A program made the position numbers and the translations under genes. Under the pieces are notes generated by a model. The model had not been told where the DNA came from and made no database searches. It saw only the letters and a list, made by a program, of their open reading frames with translations. Shown here one piece after another: positions 17,799-28,013 of a DNA stretch of 64,000 nucleotides (positions are counted from its first letter, which is position 1; each line of letters starts with the position of its first letter). The DNA comes from Candidatus Villigracilis proximus (lineage in GTDB: Bacteria; Chloroflexota; Anaerolineae; Anaerolineales; Villigracilaceae): NCBI GenBank assembly GCA_016715195.1, contig JADKBB010000012.1, positions 43,083 to 107,082 of the forward strand, written 5' to 3'.

Positions 17799-19055
17799 AT
17801 GACAATCGACTCAATCTCAAAATTAACCCACCGCCGATTCCTTCTCGGATCACAAGCACTGTGGCCTGGCCGCCGTTTCGAGGGGCCGCTCAGCACTGAA
17901 TCCGCTTTGCGCCAGATGCAAGCCTTGCAGCTCGACCCGTTGACCATGGTCGCGCGCAGTCAGGATATTGCCATGTATGGCCGCGTGTTGAATTACAAGC
18001 CCGATCATCTTTATCAAATGGCGTATGAGCAGCGCAAAGCTTTTGATTACGGCGGCTGGCTGATGATGTATCCCATGCATGAATTTCCATATTGGCGTTT
18101 GCACATGAAACACCGCAAGGCGCAGGGCTTGCATTATGAATCATTCACACATCCGCCAAAGGACCTTTTGAAATTTATCCTCTCTGAATTGCGTGATCGC
18201 GGCCCTTTGGGAAATCGTGATTTTGAGGGCGCACAGGTCAAAGGCTGGAGCTATCGCGGGCGCAAGGAAACCTCAGTCGCATTATTTTATTTATGGTTGA
18301 TCGGTGAAGTGATGATTACCAATCGCAAAGGCTTCGACCGCATCTACGATCTGCGCGAACGGGTGGTACCTTCAGAGTTTGATTATTCTGTTAATAAAAG
18401 AGAAGCAGTGGAGTTCATGGGCAGGAAGGTGATTGCCTTTCTGGGACTGGTTGGTGAAAACCGCTGGCGTACCGAACTTTCGTATTATATTCATCAGGAT
18501 CTGACGCGCGAGGAAACCAAAAAACTGGCAGAACGGTTAATCGAACAGGGCCTTGTTTCACGTGTGCGGGTGGAAGGCTCAAAGGATGAGCATCTCTTTT
18601 TAAACAGCGACCAGCTTCATCTGTCTGAATTGGAAGCGGGGCGTATTCCCAAAAAATGGAAGCCGCTGGACACATCCACTGCTGAGGAAGTCACATTCCT
18701 TGCGCCATTGGAAATTGTCAGCGCCAGAGGCCGCGCAAAGAAGATTTTTGATTTTGAATATTTATGGGAAGTGTATAAGCCTGTGCATCAGCGCCGCTGG
18801 GGGTATTACACTCTGCCCATTTTATACGGCGATGATCTCGTTGCCCGCCTCGACCCGAAACTGGATCGCAAGACAAACACGCTTCACATCCTTGGCTTCT
18901 GGCTTGAAGATGACGCGCCGAAAGATGAAGCTTTTGCCAGTGCCCTCGCCAATGGACTTAAACGATTTGCAGATATGGTCGGTGCTGAAAAAATTGACTT
19001 AAGCGGCATCAAAACAGTAAAACTGCGTTCGTATCTGAAAAGCAGGTTGAAATAA
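17799..19055 (+). CDS. YcaQ-type winged-helix DNA glycosylase (AlkX/AlkZ superfamily)
   Basis: 418 residues of the winged-helix HTH_42 family, which removes bulky or crosslinked alkyl bases from DNA. ALQLDPLTMVARSQDI near residue 45 contains the Q-x-D catalytic triplet expected of the YcaQ/AlkX group. The middle (RKETSVALFYLWLIGEV) matches the helical winged-helix body, and EEVTFLAPLE near residue 285 starts the C-terminal barrel. The ATG lies 4 nt after the HD-GYP stop, so it may depend on that gene's transcript. No functional link with c-di-GMP is evident. Confidence 0.8.
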   Translation: MTIDSISKLTHRRFLLGSQALWPGRRFEGPLSTESALRQMQALQLDPLTMVARSQDIAMYGRVLNYKPDHLYQMAYEQRKAFDYGGWLMMYPMHEFPYWRLHMKHRKAQGLHYESFTHPPKDLLKFILSELRDRGPLGNRDFEGAQVKGWSYRGRKETSVALFYLWLIGEVMITNRKGFDRIYDLRERVVPSEFDYSVNKREAVEFMGRKVIAFLGLVGENRWRTELSYYIHQDLTREETKKLAERLIEQGLVSRVRVEGSKDEHLFLNSDQLHLSELEAGRIPKKWKPLDTSTAEEVTFLAPLEIVSARGRAKKIFDFEYLWEVYKPVHQRRWGYYTLPILYGDDLVARLDPKLDRKTNTLHILGFWLEDDAPKDEAFASALANGLKRFADMVGAEKIDLSGIKTVKLRSYLKSRLK

Positions 19056-19565
19056 AATTACGAAAAATTATTTTTCACTTTGTGCAGTTTTTTTTGAAAT
19101 GACAGTTTCTTAAAGATTTTTTGGACACACGGTTAAAAATCTGTGTTCAAAAATATTTGTAGCGTAAGAATTAAGGCTGTTACTACTACTTAAGACATAT
19201 TATTTAAGTAGGTTTGGTTTCTACGGTTTGGCTGGAACGTAAGGTTTCCCAGGTTTGGGAAAATGATGTTCTTTATGGAAATAATGCTTGACGAGAGACT
19301 GGAACCAATATATATTAACTTATCTTACGCAAACTTCTTTGACAAAATTTTCATTAACCTGGTTTCGCCGCGTAAGATTACATATTAACTTCTAATCCGC
19401 TGAATACAAAAGACTTCCAAGTCACCATTTTTTGTTGGCAATTATTATTTATGAATGCAGCGGAGGCGAAAATTTATTTTTGATTCGTTCAATTCAGTTA
19501 AAACTGAATTTTTTTGCTTGTCAAAGTAAGAAGGCAAAATACACGAATTCAAGTGGATTGTTTCA
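19056..19565. other. 510-nt AT-rich intergenic region
   Basis: No coding frame of note. The hexamer CGTAAG recurs several times, and ATCTTACGC at 19322-19330 is inverted at 19370-19378, 39 nt away. A small AT-rich terminator-like hairpin lies near its 3' end. Possibly a regulatory region for the GGDEF gene; nothing firmer can be said. Confidence 0.4.
19491..19515 (+). terminator. Weak terminator-like hairpin
   Basis: AATTCAGTT and its inverted copy AACTGAATT are separated by two A and followed by a run of T. The stem is AT-rich and the loop tight, so efficiency is doubtful. Confidence 0.4.
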
Positions 19566-22500
19566 ATGATTGAAAAGCATTCCCGAAAAATAATAGAAAG
19601 CCCATTGCTGGATGTTCGCAGCCATAGCCGTGATCTTTTGTTGGCGCTCAGCCGTGCCGCGCAAGCCATTCAGCAGGCGCATACTGCCGTGGATTTTTAT
19701 CGCGCAGTGGGAGATGCGATCAAGCCATTAGGGGGCGAAGTGACTTTGTTGATGATTAATGAAGACAGGCAATCGTTATCCATTGCCTATACATCCTATT
19801 CTCCAACATTGATCCGCAAGGCTGAAAAATTAACGGGGTTATCACTGCTTGAGTATCGCATCCCATTTAGTCAGGATAGTGTTTATGGGCGTGCCATGGA
19901 CGGTGGAAAAACAGTATTTTCTGATTCGACCAGCGAAGCCATTGCAGAAATTCTTCCCGGGATTCTCCGATCCTTCACGCCTCTTTTGGTGAAGATGTTT
20001 AAACTTCAACAGGGAATTCTTGCGCCTTTGCGCGCGGGCGACAGCGCACTGGGATTGTTAAAAATAAACGGCCTGTTTCTGAATGAAGATGATGTGCCAG
20101 CCATGGAATCTTTCGCTGGGCAGATCGCAGCAGGCATTCAAAATGTGCGCCTGATGCAGAAATTACAGGATGAATTAACCGCGCACAGGCTGGCGGATGA
20201 ACTGCTTAATCACAATCGCAGCCTGCTTTTGGCGCTCAGCCGTGCGTTTCAGACCATTCAACAGGCGCATACACCAGAGGATATTTACTGCGCAGTGGGC
20301 GACCAGATCAAATCTCTGGGCGGTGAAGTTACTTTGCTCATGGTGAATGATGATCGTCAATCACTCACTGCGGCCTATACCTCGTTCGCTCCCAAATTAC
20401 TTCGGCAGATCGAAAAATTGACAGGCTCTTCAGTTCTTGGGTATCGCCTCGTGTTTTCACCTGATAGTATTTATGGGCGTAATATCGCCGCAGGCAAAGC
20501 GGAATATGTCCATTGGGTAAGAGATCATGTTTTTGAAGGGCTGCCAAAAGCGCTCCGTCCGCTCACCGATCAATTTATCAAGATCTTGAAGATCGAACAG
20601 GGAATCCTCGCACCTTTGCATGTGGAAGGTGAAACCCTGGGGCTGATGCTGGTTAGCGGGTTGTCGTTAAACGAAGGTGATGTGCCGGCCATGGAATCTT
20701 TTGCTGGACAAATTGCGGCGGGTGTCCTTAATGCACGGCTGACACAGCAAATGAGAAACGAATTATCCGCGCGTAAACAGGCGGAAGAGGCGGTCAGACA
20801 GGCTGAGAATCGTTTCAAGGCATTGATCGAAAAAGCATCCGATGGGATCGTCCTGGTCGGATTGGATGGGAAGATACAATATGCAAGTCCTTCAGCAAGG
20901 AACATGTTCGATTATGACAATCAGGCGGATATCCTCTCCAACCCGTTAACATTCATCCATCCTGACGATCTTGCCATTGTGTTGAATGCCATGAACGACC
21001 TGATACATAATCCGGCGTATATTCCCACGCTTGAGTATCGTTATAGATATAAGGATGGTTCTTATCATTGGGTGGAGAGTACATTTAGTAATCTGCTGGC
21101 AGAGCCCGGCGTGCAGGCTGTTGTGATCAACTTTCGCGATATTACCGAGCGTAAACGGATAGAGCAGGCGCTCCATGAAAGTGAAAAATATTATCGTGCG
21201 CTGATCGAAAATGCGACAGATGGCATTCTCGTTTTGGGTATGGATGGAAAAATTCGGTACGAAAGCCCTTCTGTCACACGCATGTTGGGATATGCCCCTG
21301 AGTCTCTGATCGGGATGAGCGCTTTTGATCTGATCAACCCGGAAGATCTTGTGCAAATTGCCGGGGCATTTATGGAGGGATTAAGTACACCCGGCTTTAT
21401 ACATCGGGGGGAGTATCGTCTTCTTCATCACAGCGGGGAGTGGCGTTGTTTTGAAATTGTCAGCCATTATTTAATGGAAGATCCTGCGATCGCGGGCATC
21501 ATCATCAACGGGCGCGACATTACCGAACGTAAATTGATCGAAGATGCCCTGCTTGACAGTGAGGGTAAATTCCATAGTGTGATCTCGGAATCTTCAGATG
21601 GTATTGTTCTTTCAGACGAAGCTGGGCACGTTATAGAATTTAACAATGCCATTGAGCAGATCATCGGCTTAAAACGGGAAATAGTGTTGGGACAGTTTTT
21701 GTGGGACCTGCAGTTTCAAATTATGCCTCGCGAGTTGAGGACAGAGGAGAATTACGCAAAATTAAAGGATTCGATCATTAAGACATTGGAAACTGGACAA
21801 TCCTCATTCCTTCACAAAATGCTGGATGCGCCATTTCAATATGCAGATGGCTCTACGCGATTTGTCCAACAGCGGGTATTTTCTGTCCGCACGGAAAAAG
21901 GCTGGCGGCTGGGAAGTATTTCACGTGACATCACAGATAACAAAAGGGGCGAAGAAGCCCTGCGCGCCAGCGAGGCAAAATCGAAATCCCTTTACCAGAT
22001 GCTGCGCCTGATGACCGATAATCTGCCGGATCTGGTTTGGGCCAAGGACATGGACGGGTGTTATACCTTTACCAATAAGGCCATGATTGAAAAATTGTTG
22101 ATCGCACAGGACACAGAGGAGCCGATCGGTAAAAACGATCTGTTTTTGCAGAAAGACAACGGGCCTTGCATCCTGAGATTTCCGATTGGCATACTTTTGG
22201 CGAGATCTGCATGGATTCAGAAACCAGCATTCATACAAATAAGCGTCCGGAAAGATTTGAAGAATTCGGAAACATAAAAAATAAATTTTTGTTTTTGGAT
22301 GTTTATAAAGCGCCGTTTTGGGATGAGTACGGCAACATGATCGGTACGGTGGGAATTGGCCGTGATGTGACACATGAGAAGGAAATGGAGGAAGAACGTA
22401 AACAGGCGCAGAAGACTTTGGCGGCTTCTGACGCGGAACTGCGCGCGCTTTTCGCATCCATGCAGGACGCGGTATTGGTGATTGATCGCGATGGAGTCTA

Positions 22501-24130
22501 TCGCAAGATCGCGCCTACCAATCCAGCAGTGTATTACATTACTCCACAGGAATTGATCGGCAAAAATCTAGTGGATATCTTCCCGGCAGATCAGGCTGAA
22601 GTGTACATCCGTGTGATCCAGCGTGTGTTGGAGACACAGCAGACCCAGCATATTGAATATGAACTGGCAGTCAATGGACATGTACCCTGGTTTGAGGCTT
22701 TTATCTCGCCAATGGGCGCGGATCAGACGCTTTGGGTGGCACGTGATATTAGTGAACGCAAAAAAATTGAAACTGCGCTGATTCAATCCGAGCAGGCCTA
22801 TCGGACTTTATTTGAAAACATGCCCATCGGTTTATATCGCACATCTGCAGATGGGCGCATTCTGGATGCCAACCCGGCGCTGGTCAAAATGTTTGGGTAT
22901 CCTGATAGTTCGTCTCTGCTGGCCATGAATGCCAGAGACTTATATGCCGACCCGGCTTCAAATGATAGATTTAAGGATGAGGTGTTAAACAAGAGTGTTC
23001 CCTTTGCCTTTGAGTCTGAGTACAAACGTTATGACCACAAGTCATTTTGGGCGGAGGATTATGTCCATATTATTTATGATAAAGAGGGCAGCCCTTTATA
23101 CTACGAAGGCAGCCTGATCAATATCACTGACCGCAAACTGGCTGAACAGGCTTTAACAGAAAGTGAAAAGCAGTATCGGTTGTTGGCGGAGGGGATGGCG
23201 GATGTCGTATGGGTTTTGGATGTAAAAAGCATGAAATTTAAATATGTCAGCCCATCGGTGCAAAAATTACTTGGCTATACAGCGGAAGAGATGATGGGCA
23301 TGTCAATGGAAGAATTGATTGTTCCGTATTCGATGGAACAGATCGATGCGAATCTTCCGCACCGCCTTGCCCGTTTTATACAAGGCGCCCCGATGGTCGT
23401 CACTGAAATGAGCACAGTCGATCAATGGCATAAGGATGGTTCCCTGGTTTCAACGGAAATTGCAACCACACTGGTTCGAAATGAAAAAATGGAAATTGAA
23501 GCGATTGGAGTATCGCGTGATATTTCCGAGCGCAAACGGGCTGAGGATGAATTGCGCCGTGCAAATAAATCCCTTGAAACAGTCCATTATGAGCTTAAGC
23601 AAATGTTTGCTCATGAACAAATGCTGGCGCGCACTGATGGTTTGACCAATTTGTATAATCGACGTTACTTTTTTGAGCTTGCCGTTCGTGAGTTTACCGC
23701 AGCCCTTCGTTATGAGCGCCCACTGACCATTTTCCTGTTTGACATAGACGGATTTAAACAAGTCAACGATACTTTTGGGCACGCATTTGGCGACACCTTG
23801 TTGGTACAAGTTGCGCAGACTACCGCTGCTCAAGTGCGTGACGTGGATATTTTTGCGCGATATGGCGGTGATGAGTTTATTATCCTGCTGCCTGAAACCA
23901 ACGCGCAACAGGCGTTTATGATCGCAGAACGCATTCGGGAACATGTTGCCTCCACACGCATTGAGACGGAAAACAGCCCCTTTATTGTTACGCTTAGCAT
24001 TGGCGTGGCCGAGACCATTCACACTCCGCAGGATGAATCTGTTGAAGATGCGATCCGGCGTGCAGACAAAGCCTTGTATATGGCTAAGCAAAAGGGACGT
24101 AATACCACCGTGATCTTTTCTGAACCCTGA
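19566..24130 (+). CDS. Giant GAF/PAS diguanylate cyclase (one frameshift)
   Basis: About 1521 residues once one base is restored near 22164-22167 (GGGCCTTGC read as GGGCCTTTGC joins NGP to LHPEISDW). Domains by sequence: two near-identical GAF repeats (about 20-205 and 215-405), seven PAS domains (roughly 420-1325), then GGDEF (1355-1521). The active site RYGGDEF is intact, and RDVD five residues before it is the product-inhibition I-site. It therefore should make c-di-GMP and be feedback-controlled. No transmembrane segments. Start ATG 19566 lacks a clear Shine-Dalgarno. The frameshift lies within the fourth PAS domain and looks like an assembly error. Confidence 0.88.
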
Positions 24131-24359
24131 CCTGGCCCTTTCTACGGCAGGCGGCCACACTCTGTTAAAAACGCTAAACAATGGCGGTGTTCGCTGCGAA
24201 AGTATAATGGCGCTGTCTATTCTCAGAGTCGTGAAAATGGCAAAGCTGGCTGAATAAAGCACAACTTAATGTTAATCATTAAACATACATCTATAAACAG
24301 ACTTTATAACCTTATATGGTATTGCCTGCGCAGTTTAATTTCATTTCTCATGAGGCCAT

Positions 24360-25496
24360 ATGTCAAATCTAAACAATGCGATCCAGTTAATTCGTGAAGG
24401 GCGGAAGGACGAAGCGCGGCGAATCCTTGAACCCTTGTTGCAGGCGGACCCCGCAAATATTTCAGCATGGTTTTGGTATGTGGATACCTGTCCAACCCTT
24501 GAAAAGCGTATCCAGACTTTGGAGTTATGCCTGAAGAGAAACCCCGGTAATTCTCAGGTGATGCAGGCATTGCTGGCTTTGCGCAGTCAGAGACCCCCGC
24601 AAACCAGATCAGTCCCGCCTCCTGTAGAAACGCCAAAGCCAGCGGCAACATATTACGACCCCGCCCCATATTCTGCGGCTTATGAAGAGGAGCCTCAAAA
24701 ATCTAGCGCCTCTTCCAAGTCCAATTTCGATTATGACTACGGGACGCCGTATGCTTCTTCTGCGACAGAGTCTGTCAAACAACAAACACCAGCTAAAAAG
24801 AAAAATGCATGGGAGGAAGATCTCTCCTCGTATGTTGACTCATCCATGCTTTCAAAACCCAGGCCTGCGCCAAAGTCCTATGCGTTTTATGAAGTTTGGA
24901 TGACGGCACTGACCATGTTGGATATTGGGTCGTATGAAAATATGCTTAATGACCCCGAAGCAGGGACAGGCCGTGCCCTTGAGTGGGTGGGCTATGCGGG
25001 CATCATCAGCGGATTGATCACGGCACTTATACTTCCTTTCAATCCGCAATTTTCAGAACTCACAAGTTTGCCTGAATTCAATGCTCTGTATAGAAGTAGT
25101 TCACTTATATTCATCGCGGTACTGGCTTTGGCGATGGCTTTGCTTTATCCCATTATTAGCATCATTGGGCTTTCCATCGGTGCCGGTATTCAAAATTTTC
25201 TTGCTGTTTTATGGGGAGGAAATGGGTACTATAGCCGCACTCTGTATGCCCTGGCGGCATACGTGGCGCCGTTCATGATATTAAGTGCGATTCTTGGCGC
25301 TATTCCAGTTGTGGGACAATGTTTATTAAGCTTTTTTGGAATTTACAATTTTGTCCTGAATGTGCGCGCACTAAAGGCGGCTCATTCATTTTCAACCTGG
25401 AAGGCGGTGGCGGTTATGTTCACCCCGACCATCGTTATTTTTATATTTGGATGCCTGCTTCTTATTGTTATTGGCTTTCCCGGTGGTTCCAGATAA
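24360..25496 (+). CDS. TPR and Yip1-domain membrane protein
   Basis: 378 residues. The N-terminal 75 residues form a tetratricopeptide-like unit (AIQLIREGRKDEARRILEPL). A Pro/Ser/Tyr-rich low-complexity linker follows to about residue 165, then a Yip1-like domain with five hydrophobic segments (about 205-375) containing VWMTALTMLDIGSYENML. Yip1-type domains in bacteria are membrane proteins of unknown role, so no function is assigned. TGAGG precedes the ATG. It converges with the minus-strand methyltransferase 5 nt downstream. Confidence 0.7.
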   Translation: MSNLNNAIQLIREGRKDEARRILEPLLQADPANISAWFWYVDTCPTLEKRIQTLELCLKRNPGNSQVMQALLALRSQRPPQTRSVPPPVETPKPAATYYDPAPYSAAYEEEPQKSSASSKSNFDYDYGTPYASSATESVKQQTPAKKKNAWEEDLSSYVDSSMLSKPRPAPKSYAFYEVWMTALTMLDIGSYENMLNDPEAGTGRALEWVGYAGIISGLITALILPFNPQFSELTSLPEFNALYRSSSLIFIAVLALAMALLYPIISIIGLSIGAGIQNFLAVLWGGNGYYSRTLYALAAYVAPFMILSAILGAIPVVGQCLLSFFGIYNFVLNVRALKAAHSFSTWKAVAVMFTPTIVIFIFGCLLLIVIGFPGGSR

Positions 25497-25501
25497 GACC
25501 A

Positions 25502-26683
25502 TTATCCCTTTACGCACACCAAGCCCTTTAAGTATGTCCCTTCGGGAAAGTGCAGGCTGACGGGGTGATCGCTGCCTTGTGATAAATGTTCAATGATCGT
25601 TGCGTCTACGTGTGCATCAAGTGCTGCGGATGCGACGATCTTTTGAAATAAGGCGGCGTCGATTCCGCCGGAGCAGGAGTAGGTGAATAATAATCCGCCG
25701 GGACGTAGTAATTTGAAGGCGAGCAGGTTGATATCTTTATAGGCGCGCGATGCTTTTTCAGCGTGAGCGGCGGTGGGTGCAAATTTCGGGGGATCAAGAA
25801 TGATCATGTCAAATGAACGATTCGCATCGCGGAATTTTCTAAGCAGTTGAAAGACATCGCCTTCAAGCGAAGTGTGACGGTCTGCGGGAAGATGATTAAG
25901 CGCGATATTTTCTTCAAGCAAAGCCAGCGCATCAGCCGATGAATCGACAGACAGCACAGACTTTGCTCCGTTTGCCAGCGCGTGGATGGAGAATCCGCCG
26001 GTGTAGCAGAAGCAATTTAACACATCGCGGTCTTTTGCAAATTCGCCCACACGGTGACGGTTAAGACTTTGATCAAGATAGAAACCGGTCTTGTGTCCGT
26101 GTTGAATATCAACGTTGAATTTTAAGTCGTATTCGGTGATGGGAAAGACGAAAGAGGAAAGAGTGCCGCGTAAAATTCCGATGATGGGTTGTAATCCTTC
26201 GAGTTCGCGCACATCGGCATCGGAACGTTCGTAGATGTTTTGAATGCCGGTTTCTTCGACCAGAAGATCGGCGATGGTTTCCTTCCAGAATTCGGAGCCG
26301 GTGGTTAGGGATTGCAGGACAAGCACATCGTTATAACGGTCAACGATCAGGCCGGGGATGCCGTCTGATTCGGCGTGTAATAGGCGATATGAATTTGAAT
26401 GACTCTCTACCTTTAACTTTTGACGCATTTCAATTGCAGACTTTATTTTTCTGCGAAAGAATTCCTTATCCACTGGCTCGTCGTTGAATGTCCAGACACG
26501 GGCGCGGATTTGCGAGGTGGGTGAGTAGGATGCCCGGGCAAGAAACTGCCCATCGGACGAGAGCAGGTCAACGGTTGAGCCGGAGGCGGGGTTTTCATCC
26601 ACAGATTTAATTGCGCCGGCAAAGACCCAGGGATGACGTCGCAATAAACTTTTTTCACGGTTTGGGTTAAGGGTAATGGGCAT
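25502..26683 (-). CDS. RlmI-like class I rRNA (cytosine-C5) methyltransferase
   Basis: 393-residue SAM-dependent methyltransferase of the PUA-containing RlmI/YccW family, predicted to methylate cytosine in 23S rRNA. The N-terminal PUA domain begins LNPNREKSLLRRHPWVF. A central beta-barrel includes HGHKTGFYLDQSLNR, the SAM motif is VLNCFCYTGGFSIHA, and the catalytic region has IILDPPKFA and the cysteine in FTYSCSGG. The ATG at 26683 is the natural family start, and a -10-like TAAGAT stands 6 nt before it. Divergent from the DUF58 gene, with only 37 bp between the start codons. Confidence 0.9.
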   Translation of the reverse strand: MPITLNPNREKSLLRRHPWVFAGAIKSVDENPASGSTVDLLSSDGQFLARASYSPTSQIRARVWTFNDEPVDKEFFRRKIKSAIEMRQKLKVESHSNSYRLLHAESDGIPGLIVDRYNDVLVLQSLTTGSEFWKETIADLLVEETGIQNIYERSDADVRELEGLQPIIGILRGTLSSFVFPITEYDLKFNVDIQHGHKTGFYLDQSLNRHRVGEFAKDRDVLNCFCYTGGFSIHALANGAKSVLSVDSSADALALLEENIALNHLPADRHTSLEGDVFQLLRKFRDANRSFDMIILDPPKFAPTAAHAEKASRAYKDINLLAFKLLRPGGLLFTYSCSGGIDAALFQKIVASAALDAHVDATIIEHLSQGSDHPVSLHFPEGTYLKGLVCVKG

Positions 26684-26720
26684 ATGTCTATCTTACCGCA
26701 ACCAAGCGTATAATGGAATT
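26684..26720. promoter_or_regulatory. 37-bp divergent, leaderless-type promoter pair
   Basis: On +, TATAAT at 26709-26714 stands 6 nt before the ATG at 26721. On -, TAAGAT at 26695-26690 stands 6 nt before the ATG at 26683. There is no room for untranslated leaders or ordinary Shine-Dalgarno sites. The -35 regions would overlap the opposite start regions and are weak. Confidence 0.6.
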
Positions 26721-28013
26721 ATGATCTCGCGCGTGAGAATTAACTCAGTGTTATTGCCTTTGTTGACGATCGTGCTGCTGGTGATGCAATTGCTTGACCC
26801 GTCCAAAGTTTGGCAGGCGATGCTGGCTGCGTTTGGCGGGGCTTTGTTGGTCAGTTGGTTATGGGCGCGTTCGTTGCGCGATCATCTGCATCTGACGCGC
26901 GAAGTTCGTTTTACATGGGCACAGGTGGGCGACAAACTTGAAGAACAATTCACGTTGAAAAATAATGGATCGGTTCCGGCCACATGGGTTGAGGTGGTCG
27001 ATCATTCAACGCTGCCCGATTATTCTGCGGCGCGGGCCATCGGTGTGGGTAGTCAGGAAACGATCAAATGGCGCACGAAGGGACTGTGCTCGCAGCGCGG
27101 CGTGTATGTGCTCGGTGGGACAACGCTGCGCAGCGGCGATCCGCTTGGTATTTTTACGGTTGAGGTATATCAGCCGGAAAGTGTTTCGATGATGGTCGCG
27201 CCGCCGGTGATTCCTTTGCCGCAAGTGGAGGTTACGCCTGCCGGTTGGCTTGGAGATGGAAGGCCGCGGCCAAACTCACCGGAGCAAACGACCAATGCGC
27301 TCACTGTCCATGAATATCAACAAGGCGAACCGTTAAGACAGATCCACTGGCCGACAACTGCGCGGCGCAATTCACTTTACACACGGGTGATGGATAGCGC
27401 TCCCGCACACGACTGGTGGATCATATTGGACGCCGAAGAAAATGCGCAGGCCGGCCATGATTGGGAATCCACGCTTGAACTGGGTGTGATCCTTGCCATG
27501 TCGCTTGCTGACCGTGGATTCCGCGCGCATCATTCGGTGGGTCTGCTTGCAAGCGGTGATGAAACGATCTGGTTGAAACCAAAACTTGATGATGAAAGCC
27601 ATCGCATGCAAATGACGCGTGCGCTGTCCATGCTCAAACCTGGTCATCTGCCTCTTTCAGATCTGCTCAAGCGCGCCGGCCCAACGCTGGGTCATCACAC
27701 GAGTCTGATCATCATCACACCTTCACTCAACAATGAATGGCTCACACCATTGACCTCCCTCATCTGGCGCGGAATTATTCCCACCATTCTGATCATGGAC
27801 CCCGCATCTTTTGGCTCAACGAATCATGCGGATGCCTTTGCAGAGATTCTCGCGCAGATGGGAATTTCGCGCTTCATCCTTAACCGCAGCCTGCTCCTGC
27901 AACCTGAAGCTCGTCCAGGCTGGCACGGCCAGTGGGACTGGCGCATCATGCCCACTGGCAAAGCCGTTCCCATTCGTCAGCCCGGCGATCTATCGTGGCG
28001 GAGATTGAAATGA
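26721..28013 (+). CDS. DUF58 domain protein
   Basis: 430 residues. Two N-terminal transmembrane helices (about 8-45) are followed by a beta-rich region and the DUF58 core with the diagnostic GEPLRQIHWPTTARR around residue 198 and a VWA-like fold thereafter. DUF58 proteins are usually co-encoded with MoxR ATPases and TgpA-type transglutaminases. Here the transglutaminase follows with ATGA overlap, but no MoxR gene is in the window. The start at 26721 is chosen because a TATAAT lies 6 nt upstream and the hydrophobic N-terminus then begins at once. Confidence 0.85.
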   Translation: MISRVRINSVLLPLLTIVLLVMQLLDPSKVWQAMLAAFGGALLVSWLWARSLRDHLHLTREVRFTWAQVGDKLEEQFTLKNNGSVPATWVEVVDHSTLPDYSAARAIGVGSQETIKWRTKGLCSQRGVYVLGGTTLRSGDPLGIFTVEVYQPESVSMMVAPPVIPLPQVEVTPAGWLGDGRPRPNSPEQTTNALTVHEYQQGEPLRQIHWPTTARRNSLYTRVMDSAPAHDWWIILDAEENAQAGHDWESTLELGVILAMSLADRGFRAHHSVGLLASGDETIWLKPKLDDESHRMQMTRALSMLKPGHLPLSDLLKRAGPTLGHHTSLIIITPSLNNEWLTPLTSLIWRGIIPTILIMDPASFGSTNHADAFAEILAQMGISRFILNRSLLLQPEARPGWHGQWDWRIMPTGKAVPIRQPGDLSWRRLK

